DNA of 64,000 nt from Apophysomyces variabilis (lineage: Eukaryota; Mucoromycota; Mucoromycetes; Mucorales; Mucoraceae), in NCBI GenBank assembly GCA_002749535.1, contig MZZL01000033.1, forward strand, positions 124,001-188,000, given 5' to 3'. The position numbers and the translations under genes are program-made. Below are positions 39,933 to 53,196 of the stretch, piece by piece; the stretch's first letter is position 1; each line of letters opens with the position of its first letter. Under the pieces are notes generated by a model. It saw only the letters and a program-made list of their open reading frames with translations, ran no database searches and was not told the DNA's origin.

Positions 39933-41975
39933 GACCGAAACGTATAAAGAACAAGCGAATTACCCTCTCGATACGAAGCTGTGCATGCAAGTCACTTTCT
40001 CGACTTGTTTTGTCCCAACGCCGGCAGTGATTCATATATAGAGAATTACAACTTTACTGGGACTTTCAAGGAATATCCAGGTAGTAGGCAAAAGTATTTT
40101 TGCATTAAAGACAATGTAAATGGTACGGATAGCAAATTGCAAGTTTACTTTTGGCTTGGATTCTGTCGTACGGATAACGTCAATCTGCGTGGGTGAATAA
40201 AAAGTCTACGTCAAAATCAGTTTTATACAAAATATAAAGACGGTTTGGAGAAAATCTATTTCATTAGCTTCTTCTTCGCTTGTCCCATTCTGAGGAAGAT
40301 CCCGAACCTTAAAACAAAGCATCTTTAAAAAAAATTTTTGAATAAGAGATAATATCAAGAAGAGAATTACGTTATCATTTTATATCCTCATTGTATACTG
40401 AGCTAAGCATACAAATGCATAGCTTGTGGAAATTAATAGGTTAAACCGTTTATTGCTGTAGGTATGTCATCTTATTCGTTAGCATGCAAGTGTCAGTACC
40501 CAAAGTGGCCATACGCTGTCTGTCAAAAGTATGGCAAATAAGTTGTTCTCGTCGTCTAACAGTTGTTCAAACAGGGATGAAAATGGAAGGAATCCGTAAT
40601 GAGAATACTTGCACTGGAAATTACTTTCGTAGGAAAAGGAACAGGAACATTCATCCGAGCCATCCTTTCCTGGGTTTTACTGTTTTAGTTCTTTGAATCC
40701 TATTTGGATTGGGTGTACAGCAAGTGCGTGTAGCTGCAGCCGGCTACAGGTGCGCCAAGTGCTACTAGTTTTACCTGGTCTACCACTGACTCTGGTTACA
40801 TCTCTATACTTACCTACCTCCGTATTATCGAAGGTTACCTTACTAATATTCTGAGCTAACTGCACAGATTGAGACAATGTGACATGGCAAGCAAGTACAG
40901 TGTGCAAGGCACTTCACAGAGGCTATCTTTATAGTAGAAAGCTGTTTAAAGAAAATGTAGCTAATTATGGATTAGCATTTTGTATTTTTTGAGCAAGATG
41001 GAAGAATGAATGTTATTTAAGGACATCTATAAGAAAATTCGGATGAACACAGCTATACAGAAAACTTAGCAAATATAGACATCGGACTTGCATCCAGGCA
41101 TCCATATTACCTGCTTGCTCTTTACGATATGTCAGTATCAATGCGCTATAGTATATAACTTCTGCTAATGCTATTTGCCACCTTAGATCGAGTTTGTGAA
41201 ACGAAAGTCTTCAAAAAAAGCTCCGATAACAGGTTATGGCAGCAATCTCCGTTACAGTTTTCGTGATTTCAGCGGTCCATAAACAAGGATGTACTGTAAC
41301 ATCGTTCAGAATACCGTCATACAGACTTTTTGGTTTTCTCTGGGGATCTAAAGCACGCTTATGGCATATGAATTGACAGCGAAGAGGTCCAAGGTGTACT
41401 ATTTGTGGAAATTGCACACAGCTGCAGAGTTTGACCTTCAGGGGGTAGGAAGAAATAAAAGTCGCATTTTCCTTTCGGGCTTTTTCTTGCGTCTCCGCAC
41501 TCCCCTGTTTCTATCCCTTCTCATTTATTTAGTAGAACCGGTGACATGCACAAACACAATAGTCCAGTAATCGGGTCACCGAACACACTCTTCGTTTATT
41601 TACAGAAAAGGGAAGAAAGTGTTAGACAGGCTAACCATGTACTTGCACAGATAACGACGAAAGAGCGTAAGGCTTTCCTTGTGTGTGATCGCCCTTCTTC
41701 TGCCTTGGAATGATTCTGCTTACTTTTTGCTGCAGACATATGGCTGCTTCCTAAGCTATACAGTTATGTATGTTATGTATGCATAACATAGAATTTCCTT
41801 ATTCTTTGTAGCATTTTGCCACAAATATACGATCCCCTTTGCTTACTAACCTCCTTAGAAAACCTATTTTTTTGGCTTAACCATTTAAAATGACATGAAC
41901 CGGGGAGCCACTCATTTATCTTTTCTTTTCCTCTGCTTCTCAAAAGGAATAAGCACAACTTTGCTATTTAACATT
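39933..41975. other. Intergenic region, no supported gene
   Basis: Frames here are short and overlapping on both strands (for example minus 40677-40907). A plus-strand frame runs from 41895 into the C2H2 gene; its first 27 codons precede the more likely start at 41976. No RNA gene or repeat family was recognised. Confidence 0.4.
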
Positions 41976-42966
41976 ATGAGCTACGATATAGATCGGCCTA
42001 TGGAGTTTCTTACACCATCTTCATCTGTATTGAAGGATCATACGTTCTCATCCGATATTATATTCCAGTCTGCACCGGGTTTTGGCAACGGTGATATCTT
42101 GACGTGCAACAAGCCTCTGATCAGTAAACAGGCCAAAACGGAACCTTTATATTACTTTTCCAGTTTGCCGTCATTGGCATCACCTCGTATCGAAATATCC
42201 CCAAATGAAAACATGTCTTTAAGAGAAGACGCGAGAAAGCAAGTCTCTTCACCAACTCCAGACCCATTTTGTGAACCCCACCCATTTTCCACCACGCTAG
42301 AAGGAGAACTCAGACACCCCCTTCCGACGCCACCGACATCCGATCAGTCACCACTTAATCTACGCCCAGTTAAACGGGTTGATACTTATTCTATGATGCG
42401 TAGATCAAGTTATGACTCCTACTCATGCCTTTCACCGTGGACGGATTGCGATCTAGTTTATTGTACCGCATATAATCGCCAATCAGCCTGTTACCTCTCC
42501 AAATGTACAATAGCTGACTCTGCGATTGAGGGGGAAAGATCATATCGTGGTGGACTTGCGACCGCCAGTGCAAATTCGTCCATTGCTCCCTTACCGACGC
42601 CACCGTACGTCTTGAAACCTGAAGAGGAGCTACAGCCGTTTCCATCCAATATTAACAAAGAGCACCCACACCCTCCTGCAAGCAGTGAGCCCAAAGTGGT
42701 GACAACTACACCTAGACGCTATAAGTGCAATGTCTGCGTTAAGCGGTTTACGAGGCCCAGTTCCTTGGCAACGCATATGCATAGTCACACAGGAGAAGTA
42801 CGTAAGCTAAGCCAAACCGAAAAAGTGAAAAAGAAAAAGCTTTGCTGAATTGTCGTTCACATAGAAACCTTACAAATGTAACGTCGAAGGTTGTGGCCGC
42901 CGCTTCTCGGTTGTCAGTAACCTACGTCGCCATGCCAAAATTCATTCAAACAATCAGCAACAGTAG
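41976..42966 (+). CDS. C2H2 zinc-finger transcription factor
   Basis: A fungal-type transcription factor with two tandem C2H2 fingers at the very C terminus. Exons 41976-42797 and 42865-42966 give 307 residues. The finger pair spans the intron: CNVCVKRFTRPSSLATHMHSH ends in the linker TGE, joined to KPY and then CNVEGCGRRFSVVSNLRRHAK. The N-terminal 240 residues are Ser/Pro/Thr-rich and disordered, with repeated LPTPP motifs that may be phosphorylation or docking sites. An ATG at 41895 is in frame and would add 27 hydrophobic residues. I prefer 41976 (MSYDIDRPMEF), because the added stretch looks like leader. The target is unknown. Single-exon reading past 42797 would lose the second finger. 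Confidence 0.85.
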
Positions 42967-44863
42967 TCGCGTACTTTTTTTCCTTAAGCGAGTATGGTTT
43001 AACCTTCCCACCCTTATTTTACCTCCTTCTTCTCCGACTTCTCGGTACACTTGTAATGCGTGTCATACTCCGTCATCCAGTAGACATCTGTAATTAACAT
43101 CCTCCTTGTACGTATTTGTTTACCTTCTCCTATGCCGTTCTTGCATTTGTAATGTATCGTTGAGATATGCTTGCCTTCGTGTGTTCACGTGAGTGATTCC
43201 CATCTTGGTCGCCGTCAGTTACGCATACAATACAGTAAGACGATGCGTTCTCTCTTTCCCCTTTCTCCCCCTTTCTTATAAGGAGCATATAATAACACAG
43301 CAACCGCGTCATAATTAATTATTAACTGTTATCGATCAATGCGCAACGTCAACCAGTTTTATATTGAACTTTATCGCTGGCACAACGTCAACTTCGTATC
43401 ATGCAGGTGGTCCTTCTTTTTTCGAGGATTGCATTGCACAGTCGCAAACATAGTGTCAAATAAGCACTTGATGACAATTAGGTACACACCAAAATCTCCT
43501 TAAGACCCACTATGGTTGCAGCACGCATATCAAAAAGATAAGCATGTTCACCTGCAGTCCGCGCTTGCAATGTAGGATAAAACAAGCTATTTTTCTTCTA
43601 CACCGCTTAAATAAGGAAAATCCGGCTATTATATGCATTGTTCTCATAGTTCATTATTACCTCTGGTAGCACCTATCCTATTCTATCTGTTGTCGAATAT
43701 TCTCACCACGTTTACTGCATAAAGTATCGCGCAGCTTCATGCTTTCAATGCCCATTCTATGATAACTAAAACTACCACAGCCCCTTTTAGATTAACTTGT
43801 ATTACCTGGAAACTTCTTTAGCTAACAAAACGCGATAACTGTTACCAGAATTGGATATGGATTTGTCTCAGCAATCGAGTGAAATGAGCTATTGTTGGTA
43901 ATGTATAGCAAGTTAGAGCAGATCGTCTATCACTCCAATACCGAACCAAAAATCATCAAGCACATAATCCAGTTATATCAGATGGACGTTGTCCTGTTTT
44001 ACTATATCATCTTATCATAGATCACCAGCTTATGCAACAAAGATATTGTCGCCTAGATATTGATAGCGTTTCTATAAGATGGGATAATTTCTTCTGTCTT
44101 TTTCTTTTTGCTTTTAACGATACTGCTGTTTAAACAGAAGGACAATTCTGCTAATTCATAGACTGCGCTCCGCTACAGACATTTTCCGTCCAGACCTGAG
44201 CTAGTTAAGTCCCTTACACCTTATTGTCAGCGTCAAATTCTTACACTAGGACCTCAGGTACATGAGCAATTATCAGATTCCGTTTGTCATCTGATAAGCG
44301 AAGAAAGCCAAATTCTATATATAATAGATGTGGACTTCGTCGCTACGACGCCTAGATATCTATTTCGCCTCGGTTCGGTGCTCTTCATGAACCTAGCTGG
44401 GAACTATATGTACTTTAAAATGCTTGCGCGCGAGTAATGTTGGTTACCACTTCCTATTGTCGTGCGTAGGATTTCCTTCCTGATCTAGGTCTTCTTCCTG
44501 GCAAAGGTCAAACCCACTGGGGATCAAAGGTAACAAAAGAGATAGAAAATAAACGGATAGTTATCTTTATTGCTAAGCACATCCATGGATATTTATATTT
44601 TTCTAAATCTAATTGTAACAATGCTGATACGGTCGAGCATTCGAAATAAGTAAAATAAACGGGCAAGAGATTATATAATGGTTTTGCTGAGCATGGTCCT
44701 CCTGGAGATGTTGCTCTTTTGTAGTGAAGGCCGAAGCGTTAAAGGTTTACCGCTTTTGGATCAAGGCCGATCTGAGCAAAAGGTTTGTGTCACTACAACT
44801 TTGCAGGCACGACATACATACAATACCCCAACCGATGGTTACACAAGCAAGCGGAATATAAAT
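42967..44863. other. Gene-poor interval
   Basis: AT-rich with short frames only. I see nothing in this stretch before the tRNA terminator. Confidence 0.45.
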
Positions 44864-44868
44864 AAAAA
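44864..44868 (-). terminator. RNA polymerase III terminator of tRNA-Thr
   Basis: A run of five T on the minus strand directly follows the 3' end of the tRNA gene. Confidence 0.8.
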
Positions 44869-44942
44869 TGCCTACTGTGTGAATCGAACACACGACCTTC
44901 GCTTTACGAGAGCGACGCTCTGCCAACTGAGCCAAGCAGGCA
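44869..44942 (-). tRNA. tRNA-Thr(CGU)
   Basis: Read on the minus strand the 74-nt sequence folds as a tRNA. The acceptor stem is TGCCTGC/GTAGGCA (one G-T pair). The D arm is GCTC...GAGC with the AGTTGGCA loop. The anticodon stem is TCGCT/AGCGA with loop CTCGTAA. The T arm is GTGTG/CACAC with loop TTCGATT. The anticodon CGT reads the Thr codon ACG. There is no intron, and CCA is not encoded. Confidence 0.95.
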
Positions 44943-45766
44943 TCAGCTTTTTTTAGTTAAAAATTTGTAATCTTTTATGTCCATTAAAGCCAGTGATGAA
45001 AAATGGGAACAAAGGTATCAAACTTTTAAAGAAGTTTGTATGGTCTTTAACTATCCTTTTATGATTTCATTTTTAGAAAATATAGTTTAGCTAGATATAG
45101 CGGTTTTTTAGCTTAATAACTATAAAAGCTAAAAATATTATATAAAGTTTATATGCTTTTTTTTATATATGTTTCAAATAATTAAAAATAAGGCTTAAAA
45201 TGGGTGGGCCTTAACTAGGGCAGGTCATAAGTGGGCCAGGTTAAATTCTAAGCCCTAAATTAAAAGTACTTCTCAAAGGTTGTATTTAAAGAGGTTATTT
45301 TAAAAGGAAACAATAAATAAAAAAAGCAAATAAAGAGATTAACTGCACTGTTTATATAGAAAAGGCATTAAAAAGTAATTAATACGTTAAACCTTACTAT
45401 AACTGTTTTTAATTTTTTATTATTAATATGAACAATATAAATTGATAAGTTGTAGTTAACGTTGGAGTAATGAATAGTTGATAGAAGCAAAGTTCAATTT
45501 AGACTGATCAGTTTCTACAATCAATAAAAATAATGTAAAGATGCGATTGCATGGTTTTACAAGAGCAAATGACTTTTACACCCCATCTGTAAAAGAACGA
45601 GTAATTTGTAAATAAAAGGCAATGAGGTTATCGAATGCGAATGATGGCATTTTGTTCTAAGCATAATTTCGTTGTGAGGAAAGTGTAGTCAATTAAGGTA
45701 ACATGAAAGAATCAGATGCAAAATGAATCTTTATCCTTGTTTTTTGTTGTTTTTTATAGTTCTTAG
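44943..45766. other. Very AT-rich interval
   Basis: Long A/T runs and no coding frames. A GC-richer patch at about 45200-45250 contains GTGGGCC twice (GGGTGGGCCTTAACTAGGG and AAGTGGGCCAGG). No gene was seen. Confidence 0.45.
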
Positions 45767-47504
45767 TTATCGCTTTTTCTTTTTTTGTGGTGGAATTGTA
45801 AACTGCTGTGTCGCGCAAGCTAGCTCTAGTTCTTTCCAGATAGCGTCCACTTTATCGTGTAACCAATTAAATCGCCTTGTAAGCCGAACGGCACGTCGCC
45901 ATTTCAGTACGTCACCACCACGTTTCTGGTAGTATTCTCCCATTTTCCTGAGAAACCGAGCTTTTTTATCACTAGGAGAGCCGTCTTCGATCTCCGTTTT
46001 CAGGAGCGCTTCAACGTATAACGGGTAGTTTTGATGTATGTCTTGCTTACATTGGATATAGTGCTTTAATGCATTCTGATGCGTCTTGATCATACGCTCA
46101 AAAGATTTTTGGGAATCAATATGAGAGACTGTATATGGAGTACGCACTTCCTCATCGCTTTCACTTTCTTCTTCACTTTCTGGTGGCGGTGGCGGCGGTG
46201 TAGCTTTCCGAGGCTTAGGAGGAGGTGGTGGTTGTGGCGGATCAGCTATATAAATTAACATATTAACAATCGCACAATGATTTAAGTTCGCTTCTTTTTA
46301 CCTGGTGCAGGTGGCGACTGAATTGGCGATGCTGGTATCGGATTCAGAGGTGGTGTCGCATGAACCGCCGATGATCTCTCTGCTTCCCGCCGGATCTTAT
46401 CCATTTTACTTGTCGTTTTCCTGCTTTTACCTTCCGTCTTCTTTGCTTTCTTTGGTTCGTTTGGCTGTTTTTCTTCTTCACGGCCCTCATTCCGCTTCTT
46501 ACTGTTACCACTACCGCCTTCTCGGTCTTTCGACGTGCCTTCTTGTGAGCTTGACCGTCGTGTTTGTGATGGAGGAGGAACAAGGGTCTGCGGTTTTGGT
46601 TTTCGTGGAATCAAGTTCGCTCGTTCAGGAGCGTTAGGTGATAGTTTTAGCAGGCGATCGTATGCTTCTTTGGTATTTTCGATCACCAGTGCTCGTTCTT
46701 TGTCGTCATAGCGACTCCATTCCCAAATTCGGATCTCTTTGTAGATCTCCGGTCGAAGATACCACTGGTTATCGTTGTTTTTTGCACAAATTGCCACCTA
46801 TGTTCGGATTAGTATACAGCTCGTGCGGGTCATCCCATATTACCTTTTTTAACAACGGGAGAAGATCCGCTGCTGTTGCTTTGAGCATGGTTGTCAACTG
46901 TCCGATGGGACATGGCCGTATCGCAAGAAGATGAATCATACGTTCGCGGAGAGTGGAATTGATGGTTGGTGAGGGTTCAAGGCGAGCAGGAGGGTTAGGT
47001 TGTGAAGAGCTAGCGAATGGGGACGGCCTGCTCGCCTTAACGTTGGGTCTTTTTGGAGGGGTAGTGGTGGGTGTATTAACAATATCAAGCAGTTCAATAT
47101 GTCTGGCACGTTTTTCACGCTCTGCTGCCGCCGTTCGATCGCGGATCCTAGCTTTATCCTCTAACGATAGAACCTGCTTCATCCTGGCACTGTGCGTGAC
47201 ATTGCTTACGAAGCTTATTTGATTGCCATGTCCTCCCATGTAGACAGCCGATGATAATTCGTCATGCATGGTCACTGGAAAGATCTTGTCACCAATCCGT
47301 ATGGTCTACGCCAAAACATCCCCGCAAAAATAGAAAAAAAAAGAGAGATGTATCAGTGAGGTCTTCGGCCATGTTGTAAACCCTTACAGAGGACGACCCC
47401 AAATCAAATTTGATCTGTATTGAATCGTCATGCCGAGATTCATTCAACAGGTTGAGAGCCTCACGGTTTAAACGCAAAGCAATGGCTTTCCTTTGCGGAG
47501 GCAT
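45767..47504 (-). CDS. ELL: RNA polymerase II elongation factor ELL
   Basis: ELL raises the elongation rate of RNA polymerase II by suppressing pausing. Exons 47388-47504, 46844-47305, 46302-46797 and 45767-46245 give 517 residues with all phases matching. The N-terminal ELL domain holds AIALRLNREALNLLNESRHD and GDKIFPVTMHDELSSAVYMG. A winged-helix part follows with LRERMIHLLAIRPCPIGQLT and NQWYLRPEIYKEIRIWEWSR. The middle is a basic, Ser/Lys/Glu-rich linker. The C-terminal occludin/ELL domain begins SFERMIKTHQNALKHYIQCK and ends before a Lys tail. A proline-rich run (PPPPPKPRK) precedes it. The second intron lies inside the winged-helix segment (LLPLLKK joins VAICAKN). Confidence 0.87.
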
Positions 47505-48300
47505 TGTAACAGAGAAGGAGGGGTGAAGGAACGGAAAGAGTCAGGAAGAGGAAGGCAAATTCGATTTCCAACCATAGTACAGTCCCGCGGTAAGTGAACT
47601 GTAAGTTTAGGTTTCCAAATCCGCTAAGCATCATCATTACAGTACAGACCGAAAAATACTTGGAATAAAGACGATGCGAAAAAAAAAGAAACTGGCTGGT
47701 GTATATATCAGCAAAGACTTATACGTATTAGGTTTGCCATACTTTGTTTGATCATTATACGTTCCTTGTACTCTTCAATCATGGAGTCTTGACTATTCAC
47801 CATATCTCTTAGAAGCCACTCACATAGAGGATGCTTAAACTTTCGGGTCAGTAAGTTGTCCTAGTATTTGTGATGCAATCAAAGCTATTACTGGGACTGT
47901 CGGTAGAGTTACAGATCACAGAGGAGAGGCATTGCTATGACTCTGCTTAAACAGCACGGTCAATGATATTAGGCATCGCAATATAAATTTTGTCGCTTGA
48001 ACCATGATTCTATTACACGGGACGAACGGTTTAATAGGAAGGGAATGTAATATAAAAGAGTTAATATTATCATGGCTACCTTAGGTAAACTATCAACCGT
48101 CATTTGCCTTGAAATATCAGAGATTTCATCACCAGAGCACATATAACTAGGTTTATACTATAAAGCAAGTTCGATTCGCTAAAAAAAAGTTTATGTATTT
48201 TGACAAGAAGGTAGAAACTGAGAAGGTATATTGGATACCATCATCGTCATCATTACGTTAGGGGGTCAGAAGGGAAAAAGAGAGAAACACTGAAAGTTGA
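47505..48300. other. ELL upstream / ASE1 downstream region
   Basis: No gene. This stretch holds the ELL promoter and the 3' side of ASE1. Confidence 0.45.
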
Positions 48301-50655
48301 TCAGGATTCATGATCGGACATATCGCTGAGCTCAGGTCCGTCATCGAAAATGCCCATATCAACAGCAATGTCATCATCGCTACTAAGAAGTTGTGGTGAT
48401 CTGTGGCCATTTGGATATCGCTTCACCCTCTTCTAGAAAGATAGATCAGCCAATCTAGAAACAACCTGGACGCCAGGTCTTTACCCTCACTTTCAACGCT
48501 GAACTCGTTGGTGCTCTATTTTCATCCTGAACGTTTTCTGAGTTTCCGCTGCTTCCCGAATCTCGTACTCTTTTGGCCATCTGAGCCTGGCGCTTCCTGA
48601 TATTGCCTTCTCGAACCTTGTGGAGGATACTATCGGCAGATGAAAGCTGCTGTGCAGACATCGGTCGGCGAAATTGCTGTCGCCTTGCTTCTAAATCTTC
48701 CAAAGGGCGGGTACGAGATGGTTGTGGCGTTCGAAAGGCTAATCTCAAGGATGGTGACTTTGTGCGAGGACTTGTCATAGGTTTCCGCTGCAATCGTATA
48801 TCTCTGTGAGGTGTTCTAGGTGTTTTAGGCGTCCTTGGTGTTCTAGCAGATCCTTCTTCTGATCCAGAAGAATGGCGAGGTTCCTGCATATCATCAGTGA
48901 GAGACTTGGTAACTCCTTTCCCTGTCCCTTACCTTTGCATGTATTGTCTGAATATATGGCACACCATAAACGCAAAAATCTTTTCCAGTAGTAGTTTTGT
49001 ATTCAAGCAAAGCTCCCTCCAGTTCTTGTATGATCTAAACACAAGTTTAGTAACTTAATATCGTCTTCATTCATCGTACCTTTGGCATTTCTTTAGAGAT
49101 CCTTTTGCGAAATTTCTCCTCTCTCAATAGTCGCCCAGGATCCCTTTGTCCTTTGCCAAACAGACGAGAGGGATCATTGGTAGTAGCTTCAAATTGCTTA
49201 ACTTCTTCAACAAGTTTCATATGACGTTCAACACGTTCAAAGAGGTATTTGTGATCTTCAAGTCGTAATTGCAACCGTGATATTTCGTTTTCATGAAGTT
49301 CAAGAGATTTTTCGTTATATTCATCTAGGAAAATGTCAAGTTAACACAATGATTAATATAGCGCAATCTACCATTAAATGCGGGTTCGAATTGTCTTCGT
49401 TGTTCCTCTGAAAGATACAGTTTCTCCCATAAACCGGTAAGCTCTTCCCGTGCTGCCATTATGAAATCACCAATCCTCTCCTCGCGTAATTGCATCAGCT
49501 TCTGCAATTCGTCTTCGTACTGAGATATGTAAGTATCAGCGTGAACTTGTTGAAAACAACTTATTTACCTGTTTCATGTCTAAGGTCGTCAACCCTCTCA
49601 CGCTTTGTTGAAATTGCAAACGTTCTTGAGGATCAACACGTAACCTTTCCCACAGCCTTTCCAAACTCTGGATGATCTCTTGTTTCCTGAATTCTCGCTG
49701 TTGCACTGTTTCTTCAAGCTGTCCTCTGATTAGACAACCTAGCCTGCTCTATAGCTAAACGCTGCCCACCTGTGTCACTCTTTGTCCTATATACCGTAAT
49801 GCGGATTCGCTAACAACCTGATTATACAAAGTCAACTTTTCGTTAGGATTCGTTTCTCGATAAAGTTGCTGTAATATCGAATCTCTTTCGTTCTCCGGTG
49901 ATTGTCCAAGAAGGGACCACATCTGATTGATCTTTGTTACGCTTTCATCTACACGCTGTGTCCGACTCATCTAACCGCTACGGCGTCAGCTATCTTTACA
50001 GATGGAATATCTTTGAAGAATGCTTACGTATTCGTTTTCGCATCGTCTGATCTCTTCTTCCAATACAGTAACAGCTGGTAAGGAAACGTCGATATCTTTT
50101 TCCATAATTAGTTCTGTGTTCACAAATCCTTCAAGGGCTTCCATATAATGTTGCAGTTGTTGGTAAAGTTCTTAGAATATGTTTCATTAGACCGCCGTTG
50201 ATTCACAGATAAGCCAGGTACCTTGCACATTGACAAGTCTTTTCTCGTAATGCTAATAAAATGAGTAAAGAAAAAGGAACAATAACGTGTTAAGCATATA
50301 AGCATATTGGTGAAGATATGTAATAGTAGCGGACCTTTGAAGTGATTTGTTGTTGTCGTTGCATGTCTGCCAATATCATCCTGAGAGGTGCTTTTGGTTC
50401 AGCTGTATCACCCGTATATTCGCCCATGAGTTGTTTATAGGAAGCAATTTCTTTTTTGATGGTTGCGATTTGCCGATGCAAAGCTTGTTTTTCCTGTGAG
50501 ACGCGATCGGTGTGCTGATCAACAACCTGCAAAATGGAGTCGTAAAGGGCGGCGTTTTGTTCATCCTTTTCTTTCGGGGAAGTGCCGATGTCGGCATGCA
50601 GGAGATCAATATGATCAAGTTTTTGATGAAGCTGCGAAAAGAGGTATTTTGCCAT
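48301..50655 (-). CDS. ASE1: Anaphase spindle midzone bundler Ase1/PRC1/MAP65
   Basis: Ase1 crosslinks antiparallel microtubules at the spindle midzone. The start is the ATG at 50655 (MAKYLFSQLHQKLDH) and the stop is at 48301-48303. At least eight exons; the first is 50335-50655, and the join ITSK-HYEKRLVNVQ-ELYQQLQHY is in phase. The protein is coiled-coil rich. Diagnostic blocks are AAREELTGLWEKLYLSEEQR, EKSLELHENEISRL, DHKYLFERVERHMKLVEEV and DPSRLFGKGQRDPGRLLREE with the FRKRISKEMPK end, as in the MAP65 microtubule-binding region. The C terminus is basic and Ser/Thr/Pro-rich (TPRTPKTPRTPHRD), with several Cdk-like TP sites, and ends with an acidic exon (SDDDIAVDMGIFDDG) joined at a GTAAAG donor. 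Confidence 0.9.
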
Positions 50656-51611
50656 AAGGCGTGTTTTCAGTGCAAGAAGGCAAATAAAAGGAACAATGGG
50701 GAGACGTCTCCAAATCCCAAACTCGATTGCAGCGCGGAGTTGAACTAGCGTTAGATGTGCTCGTCATGTGCTACTAGATGGCAATGGCTTGACCAAAGTG
50801 TTTGAAAAGATTTTATTCTTGCATAAGAAATACGAGAAATAATCAACACAATGTTGGCTATCAAAAAACTTTCAAATTTTCATATTATGTATGTGCTGGG
50901 CATGCTTCAGTCTTACAGACATTAATAGTGAAGGATCTCAGCGTTTAAATATATCTGCGGTTGGTAGCATTTCTACTGATAAAGGCATAAGATCGTATAA
51001 ATCTTTGGAATATAGATGAAGATAGAGAGCGTTTTACCAAAACTTGCTGGATTGGGTGATTACTGTAAACAATAATATGTCTCTATCCGTAAAGAACAAG
51101 TTGATTCACCTTGATCCCTAGGCAATGTTACATTCCAAAGCTAATACGAATCTAAAACAGTTCCAAAGCACTAATTATAAATTTGCTTATTAGTATAAGC
51201 TAGTCATTGAAAATGTGTAGTCTATGTTCAACGGCACGGCAGGGTTTTTAACTTCAAGTATAGGTTCCATAACCGGAATAAGTTTTTCGACTACTGATTT
51301 TTAGCTAAATTTCCGTTTATGGGATGTTACACTTTTGGCAGATCTTCTCAGAAAAGGGACAACCAATGTTGGATTCAACAATGAGAAAATTTGACGAATG
51401 GAAAGATAATTCCGAATTTGGGGAAGTATGATGGAACGTATCTTTTCCGAGACTATCACGATTTTCAGCTTCATTTTCAAACGGTCGGATCAACCGGAGG
51501 ATTCGCAAGTAAAAAAGCGGAAAGAATATAACTTTAAATTTTCTTAAAATGATCGAGCTTTCTATAAATCAACACAATGGGTCTGTTTTCTTTCTTTTTC
51601 CATACAGAATC
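50656..51611. other. ASE1 upstream region, no supported gene
   Basis: This is the promoter side of ASE1 plus AT-rich sequence. Short frames only. Confidence 0.45.
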
Positions 51612-52240
51612 CTACCAGGCAAGATTCGGTGTGTATACCCGAGGATCAAAAACTGTGGATGAACCTTCGGAATTGAGGCTTCCTCGTCTACTGTTTCCAC
51701 TAGCGCTGCTACTGTTGCTACTGCTATTCGTCATGGCAACGTTTGCTGATCCACTAGATGAAGTATAGGACCAAACAGAAGGTGAATAGTATAATGTCGG
51801 TAAAAGCGTAGGTTGTAAAGGACCCAGAGTATGGGGTGATTTTTCGGATGTGCCTGTCATCAGCCAACTCGATTCCTTGGGAGGCAGCAGTCTCATGTTT
51901 GATTTTTCGTCATGAATAAAAGTGCATCGAACACCATAAAGACATGTGCCAGTAAGGTGATACGTACGGCATATTTCAGTTTTGTAGCGAGCATGGCGTT
52001 GTACTCTACGTAGTTCATTCTGTCCATGCGCAAACCGGCATTTTCTCCCGTATCTTTAGTTCCTCCAAGAAGTATCTCTCGTCAGTAACAAGTAATATCT
52101 CTCGCTTTGTCCTTTCTTTTTGTATGGATCTTAATGCTACTTTTTATGTTACTAGCCTACCTGCATTGCCCCATCTCTTCCCAGTTACGGCACATTTCTG
52201 TTTTATAAAGCTCTATTTTCTTGTCACCTGTATCCATCAT
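51612..52240 (-). CDS. Tandem CCCH zinc-finger protein (TTP/TIS11/Cth2 type)
   Basis: An mRNA-binding protein of the tristetraprolin family, which binds AU-rich elements and promotes mRNA decay. Exons 52161-52240 and 51612-52053 give 173 residues. Each finger has the C-x8-C-x5-C-x3-H spacing and the family lead-in. They are [15 protein letters not shown] with [10 protein letters not shown], and [15 protein letters not shown] with [10 protein letters not shown]. The linker between fingers is 18 residues, the normal length. The intron splits the first finger after its second Cys. The C-terminal ~95 residues are Ser-rich and disordered, ending [13 protein letters not shown]. In yeast such proteins respond to iron shortage; whether this one does cannot be told from sequence. 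Confidence 0.92.
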
Positions 52241-52482
52241 TTAGATTAGACAAGAAGCAGTGTAGGATAAGAAAGAAAGAATAAGAACGAGTTAGATAGG
52301 ATAAGATAGGGGAGATAAAAGAATATATGAGAAGAAAGAGAGAGAAGTAGACCGGGCGGACAGATTGGAATTCATTGACGTACTATATTTTTGAAGATCC
52401 CATTCTTGGCAAAGGAAACATAGACGGAAAATCAAAGAGTAGCGTGACTCATCGGGATGATCTCCTGGTTCTTTATTCTGAT

Positions 52483-53091
52483 CTAAATTCTGTCTTCTAT
52501 TGTAAGGGGTGATTTTCGACGAAATTGAGGTTGGGACTGAGCAATACGTTGATGTTCCGCCAGTGACATTCTGACTACAGTCCCCCTGTTCATGATCATG
52601 TTTATCCAATGGTCGTCCTCCTGTCGGGTGACTACAATGGCCGTCTGGGCAAAAGGGCGACGGCCTTCATTCAATGAATCGATTTCCGGATCCATGTGTC
52701 CTGTGGCTCTTGAAAGTAAACGCTGAATATAACGTGAACATCGAGATGATCGAGGATGTTGTTCCTCATTAGCCTTCATATCCCTTAAATGACTGATGAA
52801 TTCACGTTGATATAACTGTTGCTTCAGCCGTATCCATGTGGTGTGGTCGCTTCTCTCCAGTTTGGCCAAAATGGCGTAAATTGCCATGCACTTTTCCATA
52901 CTTTGTGTAAACTCCAATTTTTCAACTGAGGCAGCGTAGACGCGATCGACATCCTCTTGGAAGCCCTTTCTCTCTTTAGAAGAGGTTGAACAGTTATCCC
53001 CCCGCCATTTCTTCTGAGAGAAAAGTCGCAACAGCAGCGCTGGTTTCTGTGGAAGTGCAAGCATCACAATAGCCAAGAAAAAAAAGAACAA
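52483..53091 (-). CDS. Hypothetical protein, unrecognised
   Basis: A minus-strand frame of 202 codons is open from an ATG at 53091. It has a hydrophobic start (FFFFLAIVMLALPQ), then a charged, mostly helical body: KERKGFQEDVDRVYAASVEK, CMAIYAILAKLERSDHTTWI, LKQQLYQREFISHLRDM and AEHQRIAQSQPQFRRKSPL. An alternative start is the Met at 53061 (MLALPQKPALL). The hydrophobic start may be a signal peptide or chance. The frame sits between two well-supported minus-strand genes. I do not recognise a family. Its length and composition favour a real gene. Confidence 0.5.
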   Translation of the reverse strand: MFFFFLAIVMLALPQKPALLLRLFSQKKWRGDNCSTSSKERKGFQEDVDRVYAASVEKLEFTQSMEKCMAIYAILAKLERSDHTTWIRLKQQLYQREFISHLRDMKANEEQHPRSSRCSRYIQRLLSRATGHMDPEIDSLNEGRRPFAQTAIVVTRQEDDHWINMIMNRGTVVRMSLAEHQRIAQSQPQFRRKSPLTIEDRI

Positions 53092-53196
53092 GATTTAATT
53101 TCCCTTACAGAAGGGCTCATTAATAACCACAATGACTAAAAAAAAGTATTGGGCGAGGGGGAACAGCACTATAAGCAAACAATCCCAAATTGTGTC

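Noticed and set aside
44678..44956. Plus-strand frame of 92 codons
   Set aside because: It reads through the antisense of the tRNA-Thr gene and has no independent support.
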